Shown: positions 19,101 to 28,664 of the stretch, piece after piece
How the letters are laid out: every line of letters begins with the position of its first letter
Position numbering within the stretch: position 1 is the stretch's first letter
Assembly (NCBI RefSeq): GCF_029945705.1
Contig: NZ_JAQSDC010000038.1
Coordinates: 1 to 64,000, forward strand
Reading direction: 5' to 3'
DNA from: Methylotenera sp.
GTDB lineage: Bacteria; Pseudomonadota; Gammaproteobacteria; Burkholderiales; Methylophilaceae
Length of the DNA: 64,000 bases
Translations under genes and position numbers: made by a program
Notes under the pieces: generated by a model
What the model was told of the DNA's origin: nothing
The model's database searches: none
Seen by the model: only the letters and a program-made list of their open reading frames with translations

Positions 19101-19194
19101 AGCCAAATAAATGGTTGAGTAAGGCGCTGAGTAATTGCCATAATTTAGCGAAAATCATTTGAGTAAATTTTAAGCCAGCGCGAATGAATGACAT
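13189..19194 (-). CDS. bacterial alpha-2-macroglobulin, membrane-anchored
   Basis: A protein of about 2001 residues with the domain series of bacterial alpha-2-macroglobulins: MG domains, a bait region, a thioester domain and a C-terminal receptor-binding-like domain. The thioester motif CTEQ is at about residues 1512-1515. In this family the bait region is cut by attacking proteases, exposing the thioester, which traps the protease in the periplasm. The closest E. coli relative, YfhM, is a lipoprotein. Here no lipobox is seen; a single hydrophobic segment (about residues 65-85, GLGIIALIVALGAGG) after a basic N-terminal stretch should anchor it in the inner membrane. The start MSFIRAG is chosen for the GGGTG site before it; a Met 15 codons upstream is possible. 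Confidence 0.93.
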   Translation of the reverse strand: MSFIRAGLKFTQMIFAKLWQLLSALLNHLFGSVNYQAPAWMKWCGDKLNQLRLALIQKPLKGLGIIALIVALGAGGWQAWTWYQSRPQPVTVKVTVTVPTRTQIEDNLPPNPFKLSFDSSVAPIENVGKVIATGVNIMPKIEGAWKWESENELSFQPKADWPVGTDYKVSLNAQALTPKTLLDKWDIEFTSPLFIASISNSEFYQDPINAAMKKVVVNLNFTHPVDTVKLEKSITLKMRSNKNSLLSFGSDKIPFVVSYDKLKLNAYIHSAPLAIPKDDSVLEVTVDEGLKAATGGKPFEKALTQSVNVPGLYSLLINEVSPIVVSNDQNEPEQILLLNASAAVNEKDMASHIKAWVLPRNKLVSTPEELKYPHAWSNTKDITEAVLAAGKPLALEAIPAERENIEAHSFKYKADVGSYIYVQIDKGLKSFGGYQLGATQQRILQVPVFPAEVKILSQGSLLALSGERKVAVLARDLPGIKMEIGRILPGQLQHLITQSSGNFSDPSFNYYLDGDNLSERFEKNIPLHLEAGKAHYEALDLSDYLSKGEGLDSNQNKRGVFLLTVHGYKPKKEANAEAGEQASEQVDDSSDYNPSENQNPEAFVDKRLILVTDLGLIAKKELDGSQVVYVQSIHTGLPVAGATVEVIAKNGQSIFSQTTDANGRVNFTKLDGLQRERSPILYIVKKAGDLSFLPINHYDRNLDYSRFDVGGIANAASSDSLNAYLFSDRGIYRPGDTMHIGMIVKTATWAKALDGLPLQAEVLDARGLVVKTQMVKLGAGGFNELEYKTLETSPTGSYNINLYSVKDGNPYQQLGSVSVKVQEFQPDRMKVKALFAKDATLYPENTEGWLNPKDLKANINVQNLFGTPAENRRVTSTMTLSPAYPAFSQYADFAFYDPLRAKEGYTEKLSDATSNAQGVAEFALGLEKYTKATYRLNIVAQAYEAGGGRSVSAEVATLISEQPYLIGFKADGDLNYVSKPSKRSVNLIAVNSTLQKVAAEGLSLNLIERKYVSVLTKQGSGTFKYESRKKEVLIKASPYSIKAAGNSLALATETPGDFAYVLKNKDGLELNRVEYSVAGLGNVSRSLERNAELQLVLDKKDYAPGQEISVSIRAPYVGAGLITIERDKVYAQQWFKADSQASVQKIKLPADFEGNGYVSVQFVRDPSSDEIFTSPLSYGVVPFVTSLAQRTNTLKLSSQSLIKPGQVLRMKLDAAKPGRAVVFAVDEGILQVARYKNPDALGFFFQKRQLEVSTSQILDLILPEFKKIMAATAPGGDADGALGKHLNPFKRKTDKPAVYWSGIVDVSGSKEFSYTVPETFNGKMRIIAVMVNDASIGITTSDALVRGDFVLSPNAPLTVTPGDTFDVSVGVSNNVKGSGKDAAVTLNLVASPAFELVGSAKQVLKIGELREGTGLYKLKVKEGADAKLGSARIEFAANIGDKSAKLGTEISVRPSTPHMTILQTGSFKGDTQVNVKRAMFAEYRKQQASVSPLPLVASGGLLDYLANYEHSCTEQLVSQVMPIIVLKKRPELLASVSTKKGNFENALSVLRTRQNAEGGFGLWDASVGADEFASVYAVHMMLEARDHANVGEEVPADMLKKGLEYLQILAASPAENLDAVRVRAYATYLLTREGTVTTPLLASLRSTLDAKALTDSSFKEWRSDLTAAYLAASYQLLQQHAVASDLIAKPVKLLNASSQKPIYGHYYDDVVRNAQTLYLVSRHFPEKVKDISSGALNNIMQPISEGRFNTLSSSYALLGFDAYVNVAGTKVVGQMGISAIDKQGKVTALKLPENSIAPLVNFSPNTARLKLQGPSGLPLFYAVTESGFDMKPPSTALKQGMEIIREYTDDKGAALKSITMGDEITVHIKIRSIDGNVDDVAIVDLLPGGFEPVLQAAVSETDSSISQDGEYSEEGSAPETSSWTSPLGIGGGWQPSYADIREDRVVFYGAVTNTITEFTYKIKATNSGQFVVPPAYAESMYNRLLQARSLPTNLTVGRAGK

Positions 19195-19359
19195 GTACAC
19201 CCTTTTTTTGAAAAGTACTTTTTTGTAAAGCCTAGTCAAAAATAGGCTTAAATTTTTAGTGTGTAAATCATACTACTGATTCATATATTTTGAAGGTCTT
19301 AAAGGTCTTTTTGATGATAAAATTATGATAAATAACTGAAGGTTTAACGAAGGGTTGGC

Positions 19360-21132
19360 ATGAGCAATTTATTAGAAGTTTTGGTACCGGATATTGGTAA
19401 CTTTGATAGTGTGGATGTGATTGAAGTCCTTGTAAAAGTAGGAGATGTTATTGCTAAAGAAGACTCGCTGATGACAGTTGAATCTGATAAAGCATCCATG
19501 GACATTCCGTCTTCAGTTGCTGGTACCGTAAAAGAGTTAAAGGTCAAAGTTGGCGATAAAGTGGCTAAAGGTAGCTTGATTCTGCTAGTTGAAGCGGCTG
19601 CAAGTTCGGAAGCGCCAGCTACACAAGAAGTGGCTACAAAAACTGCAGCCGTTGAAGTTAAGCCAGTCGCAACGCCAGTGGCTTCAACTGTTGCTTTAGG
19701 CGCTGCAGATTTACATACGGAAGTCGTTGTTTTAGGTTCAGGCCCAGGCGGCTATACCGCAGCTTTCCGCGCTGCGGATTTAGGCAAAAAAGTGGTGCTG
19801 ATTGAACGTTACTCAACACTTGGTGGTGTTTGTCTAAACGTTGGTTGTATTCCTTCAAAAGCTTTATTGCATACAGCAAAAGTGATTACTGAAGCTGAAG
19901 AAACTGCGCATCACGGCGTGAGTTTCGGTGCGCCCCAAGTAGATTTAGAACAATTACGCAATTGGAAAGCTAATGACGTGGTCGCCAAGTTGACGGGTGG
20001 TTTAGCAGCGATGGCTAAACAACGCAATGTCACTACCGTGCAAGGTGTAGGTAAGTTTACCAGCCCAAATCAAATGGTTGTTACTGCTGCAGATGGCACA
20101 GTGACGACCATTTCGTTTGATAATGCAATTATCGCAGCTGGTTCACAAGCGACTAAATTTCCAGGTGTTGCAGCCGATGAGCGTATTATGGACTCTACTG
20201 GCGCGTTAGGATTAGCCGATATACCAAAACGCATGCTAGTCATTGGTGGCGGTATTATTGGTTTGGAAATGGGCACGGTTTATGATGCGTTAGGTTCTAA
20301 AGTGAGTGTTGTAGAGTTTACTGATGGGCTAATTCAAGGTTGTGACCGTGACTTGGTGCGCCCACTACAAAAACGTATGGAAAAACGTTTTGAAAGCATT
20401 ATGCTTAATACCAAAGTTGCTAGCATGGAGCCTAAAACAGATGGTATTCATGTCACCTTTGAAGGCGTTAACGGTAATGCAGATGCGCCTAAAGGCGTTG
20501 AAGTGTATGACCGCGTGTTGGTGTCTATCGGTCGCCGCCCAAATGGTAAAAATATCGGCGCTGAAAACGCAGGTGTGGCTGTAGATGATTATGGTTTTAT
20601 CGCGGTAGATAAGCAAATGCGCACCAACGTGCCACATATCTTTGCGATTGGCGACATCGTCGGCCAACCGATGCTGGCGCATAAAGCGACACATGAAGCT
20701 AAAGTAGCAGCAGAAGTCATTGCTGGTGAAAAAGTAGAATTCGTTGCCTCAGTGATCCCATCGGTGGCTTACACAGATCCTGAAGTGGCTTGGGTTGGTG
20801 TGACAGAAATAGAAGCTAAAGCCAAAGGCCTTGAGATTGAAAAGGCCTCATTCCCTTGGGCTGCGAGTGGTCGCGCAATATCAGTGGCACGCACAGAAGG
20901 GTTGACCAAGTTGATTTTTGATAAAAATACACATCGTGTGATTGGTGCTGGTATTGTGGGCGTTAATGCAGGTGAGTTATTGGCTGAAGCCGTGTTGGCG
21001 ATTGAAATGGGCGCAGATGCTCATGATTTAGGTTTGACGATTCATGCGCACCCAACCTTATCAGAAACTGTATGTTTTGCAGCCGAGATGAAAGAGGGCA
21101 CGATTACTGACCTCTACATTAAAAAACGCTAG
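19360..21132 (+). CDS. lpdA: dihydrolipoamide dehydrogenase (E3) with N-terminal lipoyl domain
   Basis: A 590-residue flavoprotein that reoxidises dihydrolipoamide of the pyruvate dehydrogenase complex with NAD. Residues 1-78 are a lipoyl domain (Lys44 in ESDKASM), followed by an Ala-rich linker to about 115. The disulfide oxidoreductase follows: the FAD motif GSGPGGY at about 126-132, redox cysteines 158 and 163 in CLNVGC, an NAD-binding domain with [12 protein letters not shown], and the C-terminal dimer domain with HAHPTLSE holding the catalytic His-Glu pair. Lipoyl-E3 fusions are known in beta-proteobacteria. Its lipoyl domain is nearly the same as that of AceF. It is transcribed alone, 13 kb from aceEF. 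Confidence 0.96.
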   Translation: MSNLLEVLVPDIGNFDSVDVIEVLVKVGDVIAKEDSLMTVESDKASMDIPSSVAGTVKELKVKVGDKVAKGSLILLVEAAASSEAPATQEVATKTAAVEVKPVATPVASTVALGAADLHTEVVVLGSGPGGYTAAFRAADLGKKVVLIERYSTLGGVCLNVGCIPSKALLHTAKVITEAEETAHHGVSFGAPQVDLEQLRNWKANDVVAKLTGGLAAMAKQRNVTTVQGVGKFTSPNQMVVTAADGTVTTISFDNAIIAAGSQATKFPGVAADERIMDSTGALGLADIPKRMLVIGGGIIGLEMGTVYDALGSKVSVVEFTDGLIQGCDRDLVRPLQKRMEKRFESIMLNTKVASMEPKTDGIHVTFEGVNGNADAPKGVEVYDRVLVSIGRRPNGKNIGAENAGVAVDDYGFIAVDKQMRTNVPHIFAIGDIVGQPMLAHKATHEAKVAAEVIAGEKVEFVASVIPSVAYTDPEVAWVGVTEIEAKAKGLEIEKASFPWAASGRAISVARTEGLTKLIFDKNTHRVIGAGIVGVNAGELLAEAVLAIEMGADAHDLGLTIHAHPTLSETVCFAAEMKEGTITDLYIKKR

Positions 21133-21183
21133 GATTTACTGAGTCTAGATTCTACTGAATTAAGTTGAATAGGATATAACACT

Positions 21184-21393
21184 ATGCAATCACTAAACAG
21201 TTTAACGAGAGCTGAGAAATTGCGCATGATGGATGCGCTTTGGGACGATTTAACTCATGATATAGAGCCGTTTCAATCGCCAGCGTGGCATGAGGATGTG
21301 TTACGTGACACGCAACAGCGAGTTGCTAAGGGTGAGGTTGAAACTTTAGATTGGGAAAAAGCCAAGCAGCTATTGCGCAATCAACTTAAATGA
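21184..21393 (+). CDS. antitoxin-like addiction module component
   Basis: A 69-residue protein whose N-terminal half (LTRAEKLRMMDALWDDL) matches the small putative addiction-module-component family, helical proteins that partner RelE/ParE toxins. It overlaps the toxin gene by four bases (ATGA), giving translational coupling with antitoxin made first. It lies 51 bp after lpdA. Confidence 0.78.
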   Translation: MQSLNSLTRAEKLRMMDALWDDLTHDIEPFQSPAWHEDVLRDTQQRVAKGEVETLDWEKAKQLLRNQLK

Positions 21394-21683
21394 AAATTCA
21401 GTTATTAAGCACGGCTTTTGCTGATATAGCAGAGGCTCAAATGTTTTATGAGAAGCAACAAAAGGATTTAGGGGTTTATTTTCAAGATGCGATATTTGCC
21501 GATATTGATTCACTGATTGTCTATGCAGGTGTTCATGTGCAGATTTTCGGATTTTATCGTGCGCTCTCAAAAGTATTCCCTTATGCAATTTATTACAAAA
21601 TAGAGCCTGTGAGTGTGGTTGTGTGGCATGTGCTAGATTGCAGAGCGAAGCCAGCTCGAATAAAAAGGATGCTTAAAAACTAA
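21390..21683 (+). CDS. RelE/ParE-type toxin
   Basis: A 97-residue protein with the RelE/ParE layout: an N-terminal beta strand, two helices (AFADIAEAQMFYEKQ), and the C-terminal sheet with PYAIYYKIEPVSVVVWHVLDCRAKP, ending in a basic tail. RelE members cut mRNA on the ribosome and ParE members poison gyrase; which applies cannot be told. The gene overlaps its antitoxin by four bases and its stop overlaps the next start (TAATG), linking it translationally to the oxidase gene downstream. Confidence 0.8.
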   Translation: MKIQLLSTAFADIAEAQMFYEKQQKDLGVYFQDAIFADIDSLIVYAGVHVQIFGFYRALSKVFPYAIYYKIEPVSVVVWHVLDCRAKPARIKRMLKN

Positions 21684-23047
21684 TGCAAACATTTACCTCA
21701 TTACTTTCGCAACTCCTTCCAAATGACAGGGTGTTCACCGACCCTGTGGATTGCTACGCTTATGCTTATGATAATTCGCGTATTTTTCATGCCCCTATCG
21801 CCGTAGTTTTTCCGCTGAATACCGAAGAAGTGCAAGCTGTGATTAAGCTTTGTAATGCGCATAATGTGCCAGTTGTGCCGCGCGGCCGTGGTACGGGCAC
21901 TGCGGGTGGTAGCGTGCCTGAAGCTGGCGGTGTTGCGTTGTCCTTAGAGCGCATGAATAAAATTATCAGTGTAGACCCAGATAACCGCATGGCGATTATT
22001 GAGCCGGGCGTGCTCAATCAAGAGTTGCAAGATGCGATTAAAGGTGTTGGTTTCTTTTGGCCGCCAGATCCATCAAGTGCGGCTTATTGCAGTATTGGCG
22101 GTAATCTTGCCACTTGTGCAGCTGGCCCACATGCTGTGAAATATGGTGTTGCACGTGACCACGTGCTTGGCTTAAAAGCAGTAACTGGTAATGGCGACAT
22201 TATTAAAACAGGCTGCTACACCAGCAAAGGCGTGGTTGGTTACGACTTAACTCGATTATTAGTTGGTTCTGAGGGCACACTCGCAGTAATTGTTGAAGCG
22301 ACACTCAAACTCACCCCTTTACCAAAACATACAGGAGGCATCACCGCAGAGTTTGCAGATACGGCCAGTTGCGCGCGCGCGATTGCAGCGATTATGGCGC
22401 AACCTTACACGCCAAGTGCTTTGGAATTTTTAGATAACGGTGCCTTAAATCTGATTAGAGGTCGCCATAAAAACCTATTGCCACAAAATGCCCGCGCTTA
22501 CTTGATGATAGAGGTTGATGGTGCGCAGCAAGAGATTATTGAAGCCACCGAGGCGATTTTGCAAGCTTGCCAAGTAGATGGCTTGATTGAAGCCAAACCT
22601 GCGGAAGATACCAAGGCTTTATGGGCTGCACGTAAGGCTTTGTCGCCATTGTTGAAAGACATTGCGCCTAAGAAAATTAATGAAGACATCGCCGTGCCAG
22701 TGTCGCATTTGCCTGAATTATTAACAGGTTTAGAGAAATTAGCCGCGCAATACAAAATTTCTAATGTGAATTTTGGTCACGCAGGCAATGGCAATATACA
22801 CGTGAACTTACTAGTAAACCCAGACAATGCCGATGAAATGAAACGTGCTTATGAGTGCTTGGATGAGGTGTTCAGCTTAGTACTTTCGTTGCAAGGCACG
22901 TTATCTGGCGAACATGGTGTGGGTATGGCGAAACGCCCATTTATTTCACGCGAGATCGATGAAACCACCATTAATTTAATGAAAGCCGTTAAGTTAACGT
23001 TTGACCCGAATAATATTTTAAATCCGGGTAAGTTGTTTCCCAACTAG
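21683..23047 (+). CDS. glcD: FAD-linked oxidase, glycolate oxidase subunit GlcD / D-lactate dehydrogenase type
   Basis: A 454-residue cytosolic flavoprotein with an N-terminal PCMH-type FAD-binding domain (PRGRGTGTAGG near residue 70) and a C-terminal FAD-oxidase domain containing NFGHAGNGNIHVN and GEHGVGMAKR. These are typical of GlcD and of D-lactate/2-hydroxyglutarate dehydrogenases, which oxidise 2-hydroxy acids. No glcE or glcF lies next to it, so it may act alone as a 2-hydroxyacid dehydrogenase. Its start overlaps the toxin stop by one base, an unusual operon partner. Confidence 0.82.
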   Translation: MQTFTSLLSQLLPNDRVFTDPVDCYAYAYDNSRIFHAPIAVVFPLNTEEVQAVIKLCNAHNVPVVPRGRGTGTAGGSVPEAGGVALSLERMNKIISVDPDNRMAIIEPGVLNQELQDAIKGVGFFWPPDPSSAAYCSIGGNLATCAAGPHAVKYGVARDHVLGLKAVTGNGDIIKTGCYTSKGVVGYDLTRLLVGSEGTLAVIVEATLKLTPLPKHTGGITAEFADTASCARAIAAIMAQPYTPSALEFLDNGALNLIRGRHKNLLPQNARAYLMIEVDGAQQEIIEATEAILQACQVDGLIEAKPAEDTKALWAARKALSPLLKDIAPKKINEDIAVPVSHLPELLTGLEKLAAQYKISNVNFGHAGNGNIHVNLLVNPDNADEMKRAYECLDEVFSLVLSLQGTLSGEHGVGMAKRPFISREIDETTINLMKAVKLTFDPNNILNPGKLFPN

Positions 23048-23073
23048 TTTGCTTGTCCTAAGATTGGGGCTAT

Positions 23074-23423
23074 TTATTTTGCTCGGGTAAACTTTGCATA
23101 ATAAATAGCGCATCCAAAAAATATCACGGTGAGTAAAACTTCAAGCAGTGCTAATTTGGCTGAAAGTCCAACATCTGACCAAGCGCGCACAATGCCCTCA
23201 GTGAAATATAGCAAAATAAACATACTTGCCCATTTATAGGTGTAGCGTTTGCCGTGCAGAGTGCCGAATAACGGCAGTAATAATGGGAGCGTTTTTAGCA
23301 TGAGTAATGAACCGCCTGGCTTGAATGGTGCGAGCACTGTTTCCCATGCTAAACAAAGTAGGATAAGCGCGATTAAGCTAATGCTAGCGCCTAGTTGAAG
23401 TTGCTGTATGCTAGGTTTTTGCA

Positions 23424-23427
<4 letters not shown>
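23074..23427 (-). CDS. DUF2069 inner-membrane protein
   Basis: A 117-residue protein with about four membrane helices, including the segments ASISLIALILLCLAWE, LLMLKTLPLLLPLFG and LLEVLLTVIFFGCAIYY. The LPLLLPLFGTLHGKRYTYKWASM block is typical of the DUF2069 family, which has no known function and is often found next to wrbA. It overlaps the upstream gene by four bases, so they are one operon. Confidence 0.8.
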
Positions 23428-24778
<1,351 letters not shown>

Positions 24779-25375
24779 CTAATCTTCCAAGTGATAAGTA
24801 ATATTTCCATCTTTAATGGTAATTATTTTTTTTGATTTTAGAGTTTCAATTAAATTAGCTAATTCATGTCCAGAAAGGCTTTTTTGAAATAGTGAATTAA
24901 TCGTGCTGTTTAGAGTTTTCTCTTTACGTGGTTTTGAAGAACCTCGCTGTTTTAAGTTGTCGATAACCGCATTGATTCTCTCGGTTTCAGATGATGAGTT
25001 AAGTGCTTTAAATAAAGGCATATCTTTAACCTCTAGTGACCTGGCGCACAATATTTTTATAGTCTTTAAGTGTTTAATTAAAGGATCAAATCCTTTATCT
25101 CTAGAAATAATATGAAAGTATGAGTTAGGTTCTTCTTTTGCTAACTGACCGATATAGAATGCGATATGAAAATCTAATGCATTGTGGCCATTACCATCTA
25201 TTTTTATATATTTAGCCTTAGTTCCAAATTCTTGCAACGTTTCTACTAGTTCAAATGGAATTTTGGATTGATTTTCACCTACAAAAATAAATACTCGGAA
25301 TTGCTCCTGATTTAAAGCTGAGAGCAACTTTGGCTGAACATTTTCGTAGTCTATAAGTACAAAGTTAGTTTTCAT
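24779..25375 (-). CDS. PIN/NYN-like nuclease domain protein
   Basis: A 198-residue protein. The N-terminal 110 residues look like a PIN-like nuclease fold with conserved acidic residues: Asp9 and Glu11 in LIDYENVQ, Asp68 in NALDFHIAFYIG, and Asp93 and Asp97 in SRDKGFDPLI. These would hold metal ions for RNA cleavage. The C-terminal part (about 120-198) is charged and helical, with a possible small winged-helix-like end. Related stand-alone proteins exist in many proteobacteria without known targets. Base composition is more AT-rich than the neighbouring wrbA. It is the first gene of the wrbA operon. Confidence 0.72.
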   Translation of the reverse strand: MKTNFVLIDYENVQPKLLSALNQEQFRVFIFVGENQSKIPFELVETLQEFGTKAKYIKIDGNGHNALDFHIAFYIGQLAKEEPNSYFHIISRDKGFDPLIKHLKTIKILCARSLEVKDMPLFKALNSSSETERINAVIDNLKQRGSSKPRKEKTLNSTINSLFQKSLSGHELANLIETLKSKKIITIKDGNITYHLED

Positions 25376-25481
25376 TAATAAATTAAAACCTTTAAATTTA
25401 TAAGTAATATTGACATTAATTCACATGCATGAGTTTTGGCGTGGATTACTTATTATTAACGTTCATTTTTTTGGATACATT

Positions 25482-28400
25482 TTATTTGAAGCTAAAAGTA
25501 TACAGCACATCTACAGCGCTTTCTGTGCCTGCTTCTCCGCGCAATGACCAACGTGAGGTCATGTTGTAGGTGAGTCTGGCAACATCTAAAAGACCGCTGA
25601 TGCTTTTTTGATAGCTGAGATATAGCCTCGATGAAAGGCGTTTGCCAAACACCACGGCGGCGCTGTCTGCATCACCGCCAGAAAAACTAAATTCGTCTAA
25701 GCCGGCCGCTCTTGCCAACTGTGTTTGCAATGGCACGGATTGTCCTTGCGATAGTATTACGCCAGCAGCTAGTGATAATAAGCCATAGTCACTTTTGCTG
25801 GTTTGGTCCATGCCGTGTCCTAATACTAGCCATGATAATTTCTCGCTGTCAGCTACCGCTGGGTCAGAAACTAATTTTGTGATGGGGATAAGGGCTGTGC
25901 CTGTGACTTCGATGCCCGCATTCACTGGCGTGGTGTTACGCATGGCTCTGATGTTGATCCCTGGATTTTCTACCGTGCCGTTAAAGTTAATAATGCCGCG
26001 CTCTATGATTAATTTTTGACCGTAAGCGGAGAAAGAGCCTTCTTTCACTTCGATGATACCTTCGGTATGTGGTTGATATTGTGTTAAACCAGTTAGGGTT
26101 AATGCACCAGTAAGTTGTGCATCTAGTCCGCGACCGCGCAAGGTGAACTCCTTGCCTAAGTCGATACGCAATCCGTTGAGTAATATTTTGAGTGCAGGTT
26201 CAGGGGTAATGTCAGTTTGCCCAATAATAACCACGTCATCTCCAAGCACTGGCGTATCCTCATTTGACAACTCAACGAGACCTTTCGCTACATTGAAATT
26301 GCCAGAAATCATGAGTAAACCATTGGTCAATGTGGTTTTTCCTGTGCCATTTAAAGTTAAGAGGCGATCAGCGCGAGAGATTGCCGTGAAGTTTTGCGCA
26401 GACCAATCTAGGTCAATTTGTGGTTTTGCTTTGTCTAAATGAGCGGTGTCTAGCAGTAAAAATCCTGTGGCTTGTAAGTGCCCATCGCCGCCTTGCCATG
26501 TGGCTTTAGTAATGAGTAATTTGTCATGCTCAAAACTTGCTTGCAACTCGCCATTAATAAAATTGACGCCTTCAGTTGGTAGCGAGAATTGCAGATTCTT
26601 ACCATCCACATTGCCGCTGAAATTAGGCTCTGCTAGTGTGCCGTTAGCGGTAACGGTGATATTTAAATGACCATCAAAGCTGGCATCCATCAGTGAAGTG
26701 GGCATGGGCAGCCATGCTAGAGTTTGTAATTGCGCTTTGCCGTTCAATGTCAGTGGCGCACTGGCAAGTAGGGCGAACCCCGCGTTTACTTTGGTGAAAG
26801 TGGTGCTTAAATTAACCTCTAAAAAGCCAATATTTTGTCCCTTAAGGCTAGCGCTAATCTCAGCCTGATTATTCACAAACGTAGCGTCAAATCTTGCCTC
26901 TTGTAAACCAAGTGGTTTCTTAGTGCCATCGGCTGCGGTCATTGTGAAATCGCCAGTATCGTGCTTTAAGTTGATATAGCCATTCAAACTATCTGTTGCT
27001 TTGATGTCCCATTGAGCTGAAAAAACTGGGCTGCCTTGTAGTGTGGATGGCAATATGAACAATTCTGCGGGTAAATCCTCTAGTGCCAATTGATCGGCAT
27101 GGCCAGCGCTTGCAAAGCCACTGGAGTCAAATTTTATGAGGTCAATAAACAGGTTGCCTTTATTTAATTGAACGTGCGCTTGTTCTAGTGTTGCGCCTTT
27201 CGCATCGAATGACAACGTCGCTGGCGTGGTCAGTTTGATAGGTGAGTTTCCTTCCAAAGATAGGCTCTGCAATAATCCCTGCCAGCGGTTGGTTGCAGTG
27301 ATTAAGCCGCCTTGCAACGTGCTTTCAAATTTAAGCTCCTTGCCTTGAGCACTTAGATTAAGCTGATGTTTTGCTCGTGTACCTTGTAAAGTCAGTTTGC
27401 CATCCAACACAGGATGCTTGCCGTATTGCAGGTTGTTGGCAGTAAACTCTCCGTTTACTTGGCCATTTTCATCAGCCATCATCGATGCCTGACCTGCTAG
27501 TTTTTCTACTTTCAAACCGCCTGGCAAGCTGATATTTTTTGCGAGCAATTTGAGTTGTAGTGCTAAATTCTCAAAAGTACCTGTCACCGTACCGCTTACA
27601 TTTGCTTGACCAGAATAATCTGTGCCAAACTTTCTCAAATCTGCTAAATCAGCTTGCCAATCAAGTTTACTATCGGCTTGCCCAAGGCTGCCATTTGCTT
27701 TAATGATGTTGTTGGCAATACTGGCTTGCAGATCGATATTGCGGATTTGCTTATCTTCAATGATGATGTTGCCGCTGCTAAGCAAGGCTTGGCCTTGCCA
27801 TTGGCTATCTCGTGCGGCAAATTGGATGGTAGTCGCGAAGGTCGGTAGAAGCTTACCTTGTACAGCAATATCAAAATTGAGTTTTGATGTTGGGTAGTTA
27901 CCAAAGTTTTCAGGCTTGAGTTCGTTAATCGTGATGTTGGCCGAGAGGGGATAATCATCCGCCAAGCCAAGTTGACCTTTAATATTCACAAGGGCTGCGG
28001 ATGGTATATTGGTCTGCTGAGTTTGGAATATGGCTAATTGATTGTTGTGTTTGGCGAGTATTAAGTCGCTATTAAAATGTAAGGTTTGCAGGTCGCCAGA
28101 GAGTGCTACTTTAATATCGTAATGTGTGCTGGCATTCGCTTTTTTGAGGTTAGTGTTGCCTTCAAGTATAAAAGGTTTGGAGGTGCTCATTTGTAGTGTT
28201 GTTGAAGCGGAACCCCATGGCGTATCAACATTTAACGTATTAATTTTGATGGTTTTTGCATCAGCTTCAAGGTTGAGCTTTAGATTGCTATAGGTCTGAG
28301 TTTCACCATTTTTAATGACGAGTATCTCTGCAATATCCGCCTGCATGATTTTAATGGGAAATGGTGGTTTAATGCGATTAGGCAAACCTGCATCTTTTGT

Positions 28401-28664
28401 TTTTGCCGTACCGTCGCCCACTGTAATAATAAGCCGTTTTGCGCGCACCTTGTCTACCAATAACTTGCCGTCACCAAATGGCGAAAACTGCCAGTTAGCC
28501 TCTAGTTTTTCAAGTTTCAGGTGAATGTTATCGAGGTCGTAACTAAAAGTATCAAGGCTGGTTTGGGAGTTGATTGACATTTCGCTGTGTGCGGGGCTTA
28601 CCAATAAACTAAGACCAATCAGCATTAACATTAAATAACGTATAGAAAAGTAGCGTTGCACCAT
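25482..28664 (-). CDS. tamB: translocation and assembly module protein TamB
   Basis: A 1060-residue envelope protein with an N-terminal signal-anchor (about residues 9-25), a long beta-rich body of repetitive strands (AsmA/DUF3971-like, lipid-transport-groove type) and the conserved C-terminal DUF490 domain. TamB spans the periplasm and is implicated with TamA in outer-membrane protein assembly and in phospholipid transport. It is a little shorter than the E. coli protein (about 1260). The start overlaps the tamA stop by one base, so they are translationally coupled. Confidence 0.93.
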   Translation of the reverse strand: MVQRYFSIRYLMLMLIGLSLLVSPAHSEMSINSQTSLDTFSYDLDNIHLKLEKLEANWQFSPFGDGKLLVDKVRAKRLIITVGDGTAKTKDAGLPNRIKPPFPIKIMQADIAEILVIKNGETQTYSNLKLNLEADAKTIKINTLNVDTPWGSASTTLQMSTSKPFILEGNTNLKKANASTHYDIKVALSGDLQTLHFNSDLILAKHNNQLAIFQTQQTNIPSAALVNIKGQLGLADDYPLSANITINELKPENFGNYPTSKLNFDIAVQGKLLPTFATTIQFAARDSQWQGQALLSSGNIIIEDKQIRNIDLQASIANNIIKANGSLGQADSKLDWQADLADLRKFGTDYSGQANVSGTVTGTFENLALQLKLLAKNISLPGGLKVEKLAGQASMMADENGQVNGEFTANNLQYGKHPVLDGKLTLQGTRAKHQLNLSAQGKELKFESTLQGGLITATNRWQGLLQSLSLEGNSPIKLTTPATLSFDAKGATLEQAHVQLNKGNLFIDLIKFDSSGFASAGHADQLALEDLPAELFILPSTLQGSPVFSAQWDIKATDSLNGYINLKHDTGDFTMTAADGTKKPLGLQEARFDATFVNNQAEISASLKGQNIGFLEVNLSTTFTKVNAGFALLASAPLTLNGKAQLQTLAWLPMPTSLMDASFDGHLNITVTANGTLAEPNFSGNVDGKNLQFSLPTEGVNFINGELQASFEHDKLLITKATWQGGDGHLQATGFLLLDTAHLDKAKPQIDLDWSAQNFTAISRADRLLTLNGTGKTTLTNGLLMISGNFNVAKGLVELSNEDTPVLGDDVVIIGQTDITPEPALKILLNGLRIDLGKEFTLRGRGLDAQLTGALTLTGLTQYQPHTEGIIEVKEGSFSAYGQKLIIERGIINFNGTVENPGINIRAMRNTTPVNAGIEVTGTALIPITKLVSDPAVADSEKLSWLVLGHGMDQTSKSDYGLLSLAAGVILSQGQSVPLQTQLARAAGLDEFSFSGGDADSAAVVFGKRLSSRLYLSYQKSISGLLDVARLTYNMTSRWSLRGEAGTESAVDVLYTFSFK

